DNA of 11,813 bases, taken from an uncultured Candidatus Saccharibacteria bacterium (GTDB taxonomy: Bacteria > Patescibacteriota > Saccharimonadia > Saccharimonadales > Saccharimonadaceae). Shown here in pieces: positions 1-6,223 of this stretch (position 1 is its first letter; each line of letters starts with the position of its first letter). The notes below the pieces were generated by a model that did no database searches, was not told where the DNA came from, and was given only the letters and a program-made list of their open reading frames with translations. The DNA lies in NCBI GenBank assembly GCA_937876715.1, contig CALEGA010000065.1, forward strand, positions 1 to 11,813. Direction: 5' to 3'. A program made the position numbers and the translations under genes.

Positions 1-427
1 TATCGCTGGCTACCCAGTTGTCGATGTCAAAGCCACTCTCTATGACGGTTCTTACCACGACGTTGACTCTTCCGAGCTCGCCTTTACTCTCGCCGGCGCT
101 CTTGCCACTCGCGAGGGTATCAAGAAAGCCAACCCTGTTCTCCTCGAGCCTGTGATGAAAATGGAAATCACCACCCCTGAAGACTTCATGGGCGATGTCA
201 TCGGCGACATCAACTCTCGCCGTGGCCGCATCGACGAAATGGAAGATTTACCTGGCGGCACCAAGGTCATCCGCGCCTTCTGCCCGCTCGCTAACCTCTT
301 CGGTTACACTTCCGACCTCCGCTCAATGAGCCAAGGTCGCGCCGCTTCCACGATGGAACTCTTCGCCTACGAGGAAGTCCCACCCAACGTCGCACAAGAA
401 ATCATCGAGAAGCGCAACGCCAAATAA
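1..427 (+). CDS. fusA: Elongation factor G, C-terminal part (5' end outside window)
   Basis: Partial gene: the reading frame is open from base 2 and encodes the last 141 residues, ending at TAA. EF-G is the cytosolic GTPase that drives ribosomal translocation and, with RRF, ribosome recycling. What remains is the end of domain IV (GYPVVDVK, LYDGSYHDVDSSELAF) and domain V (EITTPEDFMGDVIGDINSRR, then LFGYTSDLRSMSQGRA), which are diagnostic EF-G motifs. The G domain lies upstream of the window. The C-terminus (EEVPPNVAQEIIEKR) is a normal ending, so the gene is intact at this end. Codon use matches the rest of the window. The next transcription unit has its own promoter from 436, and the only visible terminator candidate for fusA is the hairpin at 466-525 that overlaps that promoter. 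Identification is very secure. Confidence 0.97.
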   Translation, partial: IAGYPVVDVKATLYDGSYHDVDSSELAFTLAGALATREGIKKANPVLLEPVMKMEITTPEDFMGDVIGDINSRRGRIDEMEDLPGGTKVIRAFCPLANLFGYTSDLRSMSQGRAASTMELFAYEEVPPNVAQEIIEKRNAK

Positions 428-435
428 AATGTCAT

Positions 436-469
436 AACGGTTGACAAAATAAACCGTTTGTGCTATAAT
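436..469 (+). promoter_or_regulatory. Full-consensus sigma70-type promoter with a dyad over the -35
   Basis: TTGACA at 441-446 and TATAAT at 464-469 are separated by 17 bp, with an extended -10 TGC at 461-463. Expected transcription start is about 476, giving a leader of about 66 nt before the ATG at 542. A 7-bp perfect inverted repeat, AACGGTT (436-442) and AACCGTT (452-458), with a 9-bp spacer straddles the -35 and looks like an operator for a dimeric repressor. The hexamers and spacing are seen directly; repression is inference. Confidence 0.85.
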
Positions 470-525
470 GTACTCAGGTAATCAGTTTCGGGGAGGGAAC
501 TGAGAACTGAGTACATTAATTTTTT
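466..525 (+). terminator. Nested hairpin with U-tract, overlapping the promoter of the next gene
   Basis: A perfect 12-bp inverted repeat (TAATGTACTCAG at 466-477, CTGAGTACATTA at 507-518) is followed directly by a run of six T at 520-525. The 29-nt interior holds a second stem (482-489 with 496-503). In RNA reading through from fusA this resembles an intrinsic terminator. The left arm contains most of the -10 box, so transcripts starting near 476 lack that arm. They keep only the inner hairpin, which may act as a leader structure. The function as a terminator is inferred. Confidence 0.6.
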
Positions 526-541
526 GGGAGGAATTAGAAAA

Positions 542-892
542 ATGTCTGTTTTTTACCACTCTGACGAAGAACTCTTCAATGAACTTATCGACGAAGTTGA
601 CGCCCAAATCGACGCCGAAAACGCCAAAAAGCCGTTTGATTTCAACAAAGAAATCATCGGCAAAATTGACGAAGACGCCAGCCGCATTGCTCACGGTGAA
701 ACCCTCACCAAAGTAATCAAGCTCCGTCACACGACCTTACACAACCTCGCACGCCAGCCCAAGTATCACAGCGCTGCCCGTCAGTACTGGAACACTTACT
801 GCTACGAAGTTGCCAAACAGGTCAACCAACAGAAGCCGAGCCGCCACTTACATTTAAACGATTTCCCATCTCTGGAATACGCAATTTTGTAA
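542..892 (+). CDS. Uncharacterised 116-residue protein, first gene of a strongly promoted pair
   Basis: I do not recognise this protein. The ATG at 542 is preferred to an in-frame TTG at 524 because GGGAGGA (526-532) sits 9 nt upstream of the ATG and would overlap the TTG. The product is soluble, with no signal peptide or membrane segment. The N-terminal third is acidic (SDEELFNELIDEVDAQIDAE) and probably helical; the C-terminal half is rich in His, Tyr, Gln and Arg (RHTTLHNLARQPKYHSAARQ). No catalytic motif stands out. It is followed after 14 nt by a second unknown gene with a near-perfect Shine-Dalgarno, so the two are almost certainly co-transcribed from the consensus promoter at 441-469. 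Together these suggest high, possibly regulated expression. That it is a real gene is well supported; function is unknown. Confidence 0.85.
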   Translation: MSVFYHSDEELFNELIDEVDAQIDAENAKKPFDFNKEIIGKIDEDASRIAHGETLTKVIKLRHTTLHNLARQPKYHSAARQYWNTYCYEVAKQVNQQKPSRHLHLNDFPSLEYAIL

Positions 893-906
893 AAGGAGGC
901 GCCCTA

Positions 907-1707
907 ATGTATCAGGCATCGAAAGGCGAAATCATCTGCAAGCTCGCAGACAACTTCGAAAACGAACCGTATCTATCACTCTTAGAACTCTTACGACTAA
1001 TCAACTCATTCACCAACGGAATTTACAAAGTACATCACGACAATAGCAGAGAGGAGTTACTCGCTATGCCCAGTTTTTACGATTCTGTCACCAGAGGCAG
1101 GGACGCCAGCATCAGCCGCGAACCCAGGGAAAAGGAGAAGTTCCAGTTTAGCTACGACTTCTCCACCTCTGTCGATGCAAACGGCAATGTCCTCGTCCAT
1201 CTCGAGGAAATCGACCTCGCTGATGTTCCGAAGAAAAGCGACACGCGCCGTTCTCACGAATGGTTTTTCCCGTGTAAGGTCATTACTGACTACTTAGACG
1301 CCCATCCGCTAAACATCAACGATCAGCCTAGCCGCGAGGGTTTAATCTGCCAGACGATTGACTATCTTGTCGTTCCAATGCGAAAAAACGACGATCAGGT
1401 TATCTCAGTTAATCAGCAGAGAGAAACCGTTACCAAAATCAACTTCCTGGCAGAATATGGCGAAAATCACTTCGAAAAAACAGGTTTCGACACAGCAATC
1501 GCGCTGAAATACCGCTACGATTGCGACCGTCTCGCGTTCTGCTACGCCATGCTCAAGGTTTTCAAGAACATCCATCCGAGAGACTTCTACGGCAGCGAGT
1601 ACGACATCATCGTCAAGCTCCGCGGTCAGCCCCGTTTCCTGCATCTCTTACCCGTTGACTCCGACAACCCGAACGTAGAGCGTATCAATCCGTTCTACGC
1701 ATTCTAA
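907..1707 (+). CDS. Uncharacterised 266-residue protein, second gene of the pair
   Basis: Function not recognised. The start at 907 is fixed by AAGGAGG (893-899), 7 nt upstream and immediately after the stop of the preceding gene. The protein appears cytosolic: no signal peptide and no hydrophobic span. It is rich in charged and aromatic residues, with scattered Cys that form no CxxC pair and no recognisable nucleotide-binding or protease motif. Segments such as SHEWFFPCKVITDYLDAHPL and HPRDFYGSEYDIIVKLRGQP look like a folded alpha/beta domain, but I cannot name the family. Codon use is less strictly biased than in the downstream clp genes, with more TTA, CGT and CCG. A strong terminator follows at 1722-1750, closing the unit. 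The tight pairing with the 542 gene suggests partner proteins, but nothing here says what they do. Confidence 0.88.
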   Translation: MYQASKGEIICKLADNFENEPYLSLLELLRLINSFTNGIYKVHHDNSREELLAMPSFYDSVTRGRDASISREPREKEKFQFSYDFSTSVDANGNVLVHLEEIDLADVPKKSDTRRSHEWFFPCKVITDYLDAHPLNINDQPSREGLICQTIDYLVVPMRKNDDQVISVNQQRETVTKINFLAEYGENHFEKTGFDTAIALKYRYDCDRLAFCYAMLKVFKNIHPRDFYGSEYDIIVKLRGQPRFLHLLPVDSDNPNVERINPFYAF

Positions 1708-1721
1708 TCCCCTCCCCACTC

Positions 1722-1750
1722 GCCTCGCTTACCCAAGCGAGGCATTTTTT
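1722..1750 (+). terminator. Rho-independent terminator of the two-gene unit
   Basis: A GC-rich perfect 9-bp stem, GCCTCGCTT (1722-1730) and AAGCGAGGC (1735-1743), with loop ACCC, is followed by ATTTTTT (1744-1750). It lies 14 nt after the stop codon at 1707 and ends 9 nt before the CIRCE element, so it isolates clpC from the upstream unit. Confidence 0.92.
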
Positions 1751-1759
1751 ATGAGCAAA

Positions 1760-1786
1760 TTAGCACTCTATGCTTGACAGTGCTAA
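1760..1786 (+). promoter_or_regulatory. CIRCE element (HrcA operator) upstream of clpC
   Basis: TTAGCACTC (1760-1768), nine bases, then CAGTGCTAA (1778-1786) matches the CIRCE consensus TTAGCACTC-N9-GAGTGCTAA at 17 of 18 arm positions; only the first base of the right arm differs. The right arm overlaps the -35 hexamer, the position expected for repression by HrcA. HrcA is the heat-shock repressor whose folding depends on GroE in well-studied bacteria. No hrcA gene is present in the window. Confidence 0.9.
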
Positions 1787-1801
1787 AAAAACCTATATAA
1801 T
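1774..1801 (+). promoter_or_regulatory. clpC promoter, consensus hexamers, near-leaderless
   Basis: TTGACA (1774-1779) and TATAAT (1796-1801) are separated by 16 bp. The predicted transcription start is about 1808, only about 4 nt before the ATG at 1812, and there is no Shine-Dalgarno between. The -35 lies inside the CIRCE element. Confidence 0.82.
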
Positions 1802-1811
1802 ATATATCACT

Positions 1812-4292
1812 ATGCAAGATGAATTCTCTGAAATAATGCACCAACTCTCCGAGAACGCCCGCTTCTCGATTCAAAAAGCTGACTTCTACTCTAAAAAATA
1901 CAACCGCGGCTATATGGGCACGGAATACCTCCTCCTCGGCATCCTTGCACAAGACGCCTCCGAAGGCGCTCGCCTCCTTGAAACTTGGGATGTTCACCTC
2001 GACACCGCCGAAAAAGCACTTAATAAACCCGCCGCCGACATCGAACCAGAGGGTCAAATGGCAATGATGTCCCTCTCCGAATCGACCATCTTGACGCTCC
2101 AAATGGCGCGCAACTTCGTCCACGACGAGGGTCTCGAAACCATCGGCACCGAACACCTCCTCTACGCCCTCATCAACCAACCAAACTCCAACGCCGCCGC
2201 CCTCCTCGAAAAAATGAACGTTGACCTCGACAAACTCGCCGAAGAAATCGAAGATCTCGTTGATAAACAAGCCGAAGCGCTCAAATTCTCCAAAGAAAAA
2301 CAAAAATACACCCGCAAATCCCCCCTCAAATGGCTCTCCCGCTACGGCACCGACCTGACAGAAATGGCACGCACCGGCAAGCTTGACACTGTCATCGGTC
2401 GCGACCAAGAAATCGAGCGCACCATCACCGTCCTCTGCCGCCGCACCAAGTCTAACCCCGTTTTAATCGGCGAAGCCGGCGTCGGCAAAACCGCCATCGT
2501 CGAGGGTCTCGCTCAAAAAGTCGTCAAAAACGACGTCCCGTCCCTCCTCATTGGCAAGCACATCTACCAAGTTGACCTCAGCTCCCTCGTCGCCGGCACT
2601 AAATTCCGCGGCGAATTTGAAGAACGCATCAAAGGCATCATCGACGAAGCCGCCTCCGACGACTCAATCATCCTCTTCATCGACGAACTCCACCTCTTGT
2701 CCGGCGCTGGCTCCGGCGAAGGCACGATGGACGCTGCCAACATCTTAAAGCCCGCCCTCGCTCGTGGCAAAATCCGCCTCATCGGCGCCACCACTCTCGA
2801 CGAATATAGAAAAAACATCGAAAAGGACAAGGCACTTTCGCGCCGCTTCCAAACCGTCCTCGTCGAAGAACCCGCTCCTGGCGTCACTTTAAGAATCTTA
2901 AAGGGAATTAAAACCCACTACGAAAAACACCACGGCGTCCAAATCCCCGACGAAATCCTCGAAACCGCTATCAATATGTCCGTCCGCTACATCAACGACC
3001 GCTTTATGCCCGACAAAGTCATCGACGTCATCGACGAAGCTTCAGCAATCGCTAAGGTCGAAGCCGACAAAAAGGGCGGCGGGGAATTAAAGCGCCTGAA
3101 AATCTCCGTCGGCGAACTCGAAGAAAAAATGGAACAAAGCGCGGAAAAGAACGACTACGAATCTGCCGCCAAGTTCAAAACCGAAGCAGAACAGGCAAAA
3201 GCAAAAATCAAACAACTTGAGAAAAAAGGCATTAAAGAAGAAGACACCCCCGTCGTCACCGAAGAAAACCTCGCCACGGCAATCTCCCTCAAAACCGGCA
3301 TCCCTGTTTCTAAAGTCCACGGCGACGAAATGGAACTCCTCGCCAACCTCGAAACCCACCTCAAAAAATCCATCATCGGTCAAGACGAAGCAGTCAAATC
3401 CGTTGCCAAGGCAATCCGTCGCGGTCGCAGCGGCATCACGAATCTAAACCGGCCGATCGGCTCGTTCCTCTTTATGGGTCCAACGGGCGTCGGCAAAACC
3501 GAACTCGCCCGCGTCATCGCCCGCGAAGTTTTCGGCGGCGACAACGCCCTGATTAAAATCGATATGTCTGAATTTGGCGAAAAACACAACGTCTCCCGCC
3601 TCGTCGGCGCTCCCGCCGGTTACATCGGCTATGACGACGGCGGCAAACTCACCGAATCCGTCCGCCGCCGCCCTTATTCCGTCGTCCTTTTCGACGAAAT
3701 CGAAAAGGCACATCCCGACGTCTTCAATATGCTCCTCCAAATCCTCGAAGACGGCGTCCTCACCGACGGTCAAGGCACTAAAATCAAGTTCAACAACACT
3801 ATCGTCATTTTAACCAGCAACCTCGGCGCCAACGACGCTTACCGCGACGACACCTTCGGCTTCGCCGAAAAAACCACTAAAAAGACCAAAAAAGACCTCG
3901 AACGCGAATACGAAGAGTCTAAAACTTACGCTATGCGCGCCCTCAAAAAGGCAATGCGTCCCGAACTGATCAACCGCCTCGACAGCATCCTCGTCTTCCG
4001 CCCGCTCACCGAACAAAACGTCGAACGCATCTTCGACAACCTCATTGCCGACCTTAAAAAGCGCCTCGCCGCCAAAAACCTTGGTCTGAAAATCGACGAC
4101 AAGGTTAAAAAATTCCTAATTGACCGCGGCTTCGACCCCAAAAACGGCGCCCGCCCACTTCGTCGCGCCATCGAAGACCACCTCGAATCCCTCCTCTCCG
4201 AAGCCATCATCAAAGGCGACCTCAAAAAAGGCGACATCGCCAAAATCGAAGTCAGCAAAAATATGCTAAAATTGAAAGTAGAGCATGAATAA
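1812..4292 (+). CDS. clpC: ClpC-type AAA+ unfoldase, partner of ClpP
   Basis: A hexameric Hsp100 ATPase that unfolds proteins and feeds them to ClpP in the cytosol; 826 residues, normal for ClpC. An N-terminal Clp repeat domain (about 1-145; note MGTEYLLLGIL and IGTEHLLYALI) precedes AAA-1, with Walker A GEAGVGKT at 220-227 and Walker B ILFIDE ending D291-E292. A UVR-type coiled-coil insert lies at about 423-470 (DYESAAKFKTEAEQAK). AAA-2 has Walker A GPTGVGKT at 556-563 and Walker B VVLFDE ending D628-E629. The UVR-type middle segment distinguishes ClpC from ClpB and ClpA. An in-frame ATG at 1770 is rejected because it lies inside the CIRCE operator and upstream of the -10 box. The gene overlaps the next by 8 bp, and clpP follows in the same unit. 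CIRCE control implies heat or misfolding induction through HrcA. Confidence 0.95.
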   Translation: MQDEFSEIMHQLSENARFSIQKADFYSKKYNRGYMGTEYLLLGILAQDASEGARLLETWDVHLDTAEKALNKPAADIEPEGQMAMMSLSESTILTLQMARNFVHDEGLETIGTEHLLYALINQPNSNAAALLEKMNVDLDKLAEEIEDLVDKQAEALKFSKEKQKYTRKSPLKWLSRYGTDLTEMARTGKLDTVIGRDQEIERTITVLCRRTKSNPVLIGEAGVGKTAIVEGLAQKVVKNDVPSLLIGKHIYQVDLSSLVAGTKFRGEFEERIKGIIDEAASDDSIILFIDELHLLSGAGSGEGTMDAANILKPALARGKIRLIGATTLDEYRKNIEKDKALSRRFQTVLVEEPAPGVTLRILKGIKTHYEKHHGVQIPDEILETAINMSVRYINDRFMPDKVIDVIDEASAIAKVEADKKGGGELKRLKISVGELEEKMEQSAEKNDYESAAKFKTEAEQAKAKIKQLEKKGIKEEDTPVVTEENLATAISLKTGIPVSKVHGDEMELLANLETHLKKSIIGQDEAVKSVAKAIRRGRSGITNLNRPIGSFLFMGPTGVGKTELARVIAREVFGGDNALIKIDMSEFGEKHNVSRLVGAPAGYIGYDDGGKLTESVRRRPYSVVLFDEIEKAHPDVFNMLLQILEDGVLTDGQGTKIKFNNTIVILTSNLGANDAYRDDTFGFAEKTTKKTKKDLEREYEESKTYAMRALKKAMRPELINRLDSILVFRPLTEQNVERIFDNLIADLKKRLAAKNLGLKIDDKVKKFLIDRGFDPKNGARPLRRAIEDHLESLLSEAIIKGDLKKGDIAKIEVSKNMLKLKVEHE
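4264..4272 (+). promoter_or_regulatory. Possible extended -10 promoter inside the end of clpC
   Basis: TGC followed by TAAAAT (4267-4272) forms an extended -10-like element 12 nt before the ATG at 4285. It could give the metallopeptidase gene CIRCE-independent expression with a leader of about 6 nt. No -35 was found. The sequence is coding (near the clpC C-terminus), so it may be coincidental. Confidence 0.35.
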
Positions 4293-5256
4293 AACTAAAT
4301 CGCACACCGGCGCCATTATCACCTCTGTTATTTTTATCATTCTCGCCGTCTTTTTCCTCCTCAATCGCGTCGCCGTCATCGATTGGTTCAAAGGCATCGG
4401 CTACAACCCCACGCCCGACGTTTTGACTCTCAAAAGCTCGCTCAGCCTCACTCTAGAGGGCGAAAGGATTTTCAACGCCACCCGCCCGCTCCTCGCCTCC
4501 CGCGACGACTTCAACAACTCTTGCGAATCTCACGACGAAGCCGTCACCGTCCTCGGCTGCTACACCGGCGACCGCGTCTATATCTACAACGTCGATGACG
4601 AAACTTTAAACGGCATCCGCGAATCGACCGCCTCGCACGAACTTCTCCACGCCATCTGGTCGCGCCTCTCTGGCTACGAAAAAACTCAAATCATCCCGCT
4701 CCTCGAAGAAACTTACAAGAATCACACTGAACTCAAAGAAACCATCGACTCTTACGCCAAAGACGAACAACTCGACGAACTCTACGTCCGCCTCGGCACG
4801 CAAGTCAAAGACCTCCCCGAGGACCTCGAAACCCACTACGCCAAATTCTTCACCGACCAAGACAAAATCGTCGCCTACTACGACGCCTACATCAAACCCT
4901 TCAACGAACTCCGCGCTCAAATCGAAACCCTAAAATCAGAAATGACCAAACTAGAACAGGAAATCACCTCCCGCTCTAACGCCCTCGACGCCCGCCTCAA
5001 ATCCCTCGACTCGGAAATTGACGAATTTAACCGCTGCGCCGACACTGCCGGCTGCTTCAATAGCTGGACTTTTGCCTCCCGCCGCGCCGAACTCGTCGCC
5101 GAGCAACAATCCATCAACGCCGAAAACGACGCCATCAACCGCCTGATCGACAGCTACAACACCAAAGTTGACACCTACAACAACAGCATTCTCCGCTCGA
5201 CCGAACTCCAGAACTTAATCAACTCAAACTCCCCCGAAACTAAAATCGAAGAATAG
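4285..5256 (+). CDS. Membrane-anchored HExxH zinc metallopeptidase-like protein with coiled coil
   Basis: A 323-residue protein with a short basic N-terminus and one hydrophobic span (about 10-28), so probably anchored in the membrane with its body outside. HELLH at 118-122, in the context ESTASHELLHAIW, is the zinc-binding HExxH motif. A Glu in DELYVRLGT (E165) is a candidate third ligand, which would place it among gluzincins, though I cannot assign the family. The conserved-looking LPEDLETHYAKFF (about 178-190) follows. Residues about 204-260 are heptad-like and rich in Glu, Lys and Leu (coiled coil), followed by a helical C-terminus; a Cys pair (RCADTAGC) lies between. The ATG overlaps the clpC end by 8 bp, which implies translational coupling, and clpP starts 10 nt downstream. 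The context suggests extracytoplasmic proteolysis linked to the stress unit. The motif is seen; activity and substrate are not known. Confidence 0.78.
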   Translation: MNKTKSHTGAIITSVIFIILAVFFLLNRVAVIDWFKGIGYNPTPDVLTLKSSLSLTLEGERIFNATRPLLASRDDFNNSCESHDEAVTVLGCYTGDRVYIYNVDDETLNGIRESTASHELLHAIWSRLSGYEKTQIIPLLEETYKNHTELKETIDSYAKDEQLDELYVRLGTQVKDLPEDLETHYAKFFTDQDKIVAYYDAYIKPFNELRAQIETLKSEMTKLEQEITSRSNALDARLKSLDSEIDEFNRCADTAGCFNSWTFASRRAELVAEQQSINAENDAINRLIDSYNTKVDTYNNSILRSTELQNLINSNSPETKIEE

Positions 5257-5266
5257 AAAGGAAATT

Positions 5267-5857
5267 ATGAAACAACCAAAAAACTACCTCGTCCCCACCG
5301 TCGTTGAAGAAACCTCCCGCGGCGAACGCGCCTACGACATCTACTCGCGACTCTTAAACGACCGCATCATCTTCCTCGGCGAAGACGTCAACTCCCACAC
5401 GGCAAACCTCGTCGTTGCCCAACTCCTCTTCCTCGCCCACGAAGATCCAAAAAAACCAATTAAACTCTACATCAACTCCCCCGGCGGCTCCGTTTACGAC
5501 GGTCTCGCCATCATCGACACGATGAACTTCGTCGAACCCGACGTCGAAACCATCGGCATTGGTCTCCAAGCCTCCATGGGCGCAATGCTCCTCTCTTCCG
5601 GCGCTAAAGGTCACCGCTACTGCCTTGAAAACTCCCGCATTATGATTCACCAACCCTCCTCTGGCACCGAAGGCAAAATCACCGACCAAGAAATTATGCT
5701 AAAAGAGGGCATTTTCCTCAAAAAACGCCTCGCCGAAATCTTCGCTAAAAACACCGGTAAGGACTTGAAGACGGTCGAAAAAGACATGGACCGCGACCAC
5801 TGGATGTCCGCCGACGAAGCCCTCCAATACGGCATCATTGATAAGATAATAAAATAA
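5267..5857 (+). CDS. clpP: ATP-dependent Clp protease proteolytic subunit
   Basis: Serine peptidase that forms the tetradecameric degradation chamber docked to ClpC. It has 196 residues, normal length. The catalytic triad is visible: S103 in QASMGA, H128 in IMIHQP and D177 in MDRDHW. The oxyanion-side SPGGSV motif is at 71-76 and the YGIIDKI ending is typical. The sequence before the active serine reads GLQASMGA rather than the commoner GQAASMGA, a small variation. The start at 5267 follows AAAGGA (5257-5262), which begins right after the TAG of the metallopeptidase gene. It is probably co-transcribed with clpC and the peptidase gene under CIRCE. Having the ATPase and protease subunits in one unit makes their partnership clear. 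Confidence 0.96.
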   Translation: MKQPKNYLVPTVVEETSRGERAYDIYSRLLNDRIIFLGEDVNSHTANLVVAQLLFLAHEDPKKPIKLYINSPGGSVYDGLAIIDTMNFVEPDVETIGIGLQASMGAMLLSSGAKGHRYCLENSRIMIHQPSSGTEGKITDQEIMLKEGIFLKKRLAEIFAKNTGKDLKTVEKDMDRDHWMSADEALQYGIIDKIIK

Positions 5858-5865
5858 GATATAAT
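5838..5865 (+). promoter_or_regulatory. Promoter for leaderless gene at 5872
   Basis: TTGATA (5838-5843) and TATAAT (5860-5865) are separated by 16 bp. The ATG at 5872 begins exactly 7 nt after the last base of the -10, where transcription is expected to start. No Shine-Dalgarno is present. The -35 lies in the last codons of clpP. Confidence 0.75.
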
Positions 5866-5871
5866 TTTAAT

Positions 5872-6168
5872 ATGGCAATCAACTTCGGCAACAAATTCAA
5901 CCACCCCACCACCAACTACGAACAAACCTCCGCTCCCGAGCGCGTCGCCATCCCCCGTCCACAAGCTCGCGAAATCGGTCATAGAACCCTTAACGCCTGC
6001 TACGGCGGCGTCAACTACTCCGACTTCGCTCGTCAACTCCAAGAAGCCAACAACAATCTCGACTCTGCACTTGACCGCGCCAACGCCTCCGCTTGGAACG
6101 CCCTCAACTCCGTCAACTCCGTCAACTCTGTCAATTCTATCAACTCTGCCAACCGCTACAACCGCTAA
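5872..6168 (+). CDS. Small protein with C-terminal Asn-Ser-Val repeat
   Basis: A 98-residue protein not recognised as a known family. The N-terminal half is polar and Pro-containing (INFGNKFNHPTTNYEQTSAP). The middle is a predicted helix (NYSDFARQLQEANNNLDSALDRANAS), and residues 79-93 are five tandem triplets NS(V/I/A), ending NRYNR. There is no signal peptide or membrane segment. The start is supported by the -10 box placed exactly 6 nt upstream, by codon use like its neighbours, and by a clean stop before the next promoter. It could be a structural, disordered or regulatory small protein; low complexity prevents a functional call. The hairpin at 6187-6220 may terminate its transcript. Confidence 0.72.
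   Translation: MAINFGNKFNHPTTNYEQTSAPERVAIPRPQAREIGHRTLNACYGGVNYSDFARQLQEANNNLDSALDRANASAWNALNSVNSVNSVNSINSANRYNR
6106..6150 (+). repeat. Five tandem 9-bp units encoding Asn-Ser-(Val/Ile/Ala)
   Basis: In-frame AAC-TCC-GTC-type units, the first two identical and later ones diverging by synonymous and conservative changes. This pattern fits replication slippage in a coding sequence, with possible length variation between strains. Confidence 0.85.
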
Positions 6169-6182
6169 AACTCCCCAACCTA

Positions 6183-6220
6183 TGTTATAATATCCTTAAG
6201 CACAATCTTAAGGATATTAT
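6183..6220 (+). promoter_or_regulatory. Extended -10 promoter embedded in a 14-bp perfect inverted repeat
   Basis: TGT-TATAAT (6183-6191) is an extended -10 with no clear -35; the start is expected near 6198. ATAATATCCTTAAG (6187-6200) and CTTAAGGATATTAT (6207-6220) form a perfect 14-bp inverted repeat with a 6-nt loop, followed by TTTA. The dyad could be an operator over the -10, or a weak AU-rich terminator for the 5872 gene. RNA started at 6198 would lack most of the left arm, freeing the Shine-Dalgarno AAGGA (6210-6214). Confidence 0.65.
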
Positions 6221-6223
6221 TTT

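Noticed and set aside
524..541. TTG start for the first unknown gene
   Set aside because: The Shine-Dalgarno GGGAGGA overlaps this TTG and is correctly spaced for the ATG at 542.
1770..1811. Upstream in-frame ATG extending clpC by 14 residues
   Set aside because: The ATG lies within CIRCE and upstream of the -10 box, so it would not be on the predicted mRNA. The extension is not ClpC-like, while MQDEFSEIM fits the family N-terminus.
1749..2408. 219-codon open frame on the minus strand
   Set aside because: It lies opposite clpC and would also run through the CIRCE and promoter region. Its Phe/Val/Gly/Glu-rich product is the expected shadow of GAA/CTC/GCC codon bias, and there is no initiation signal.
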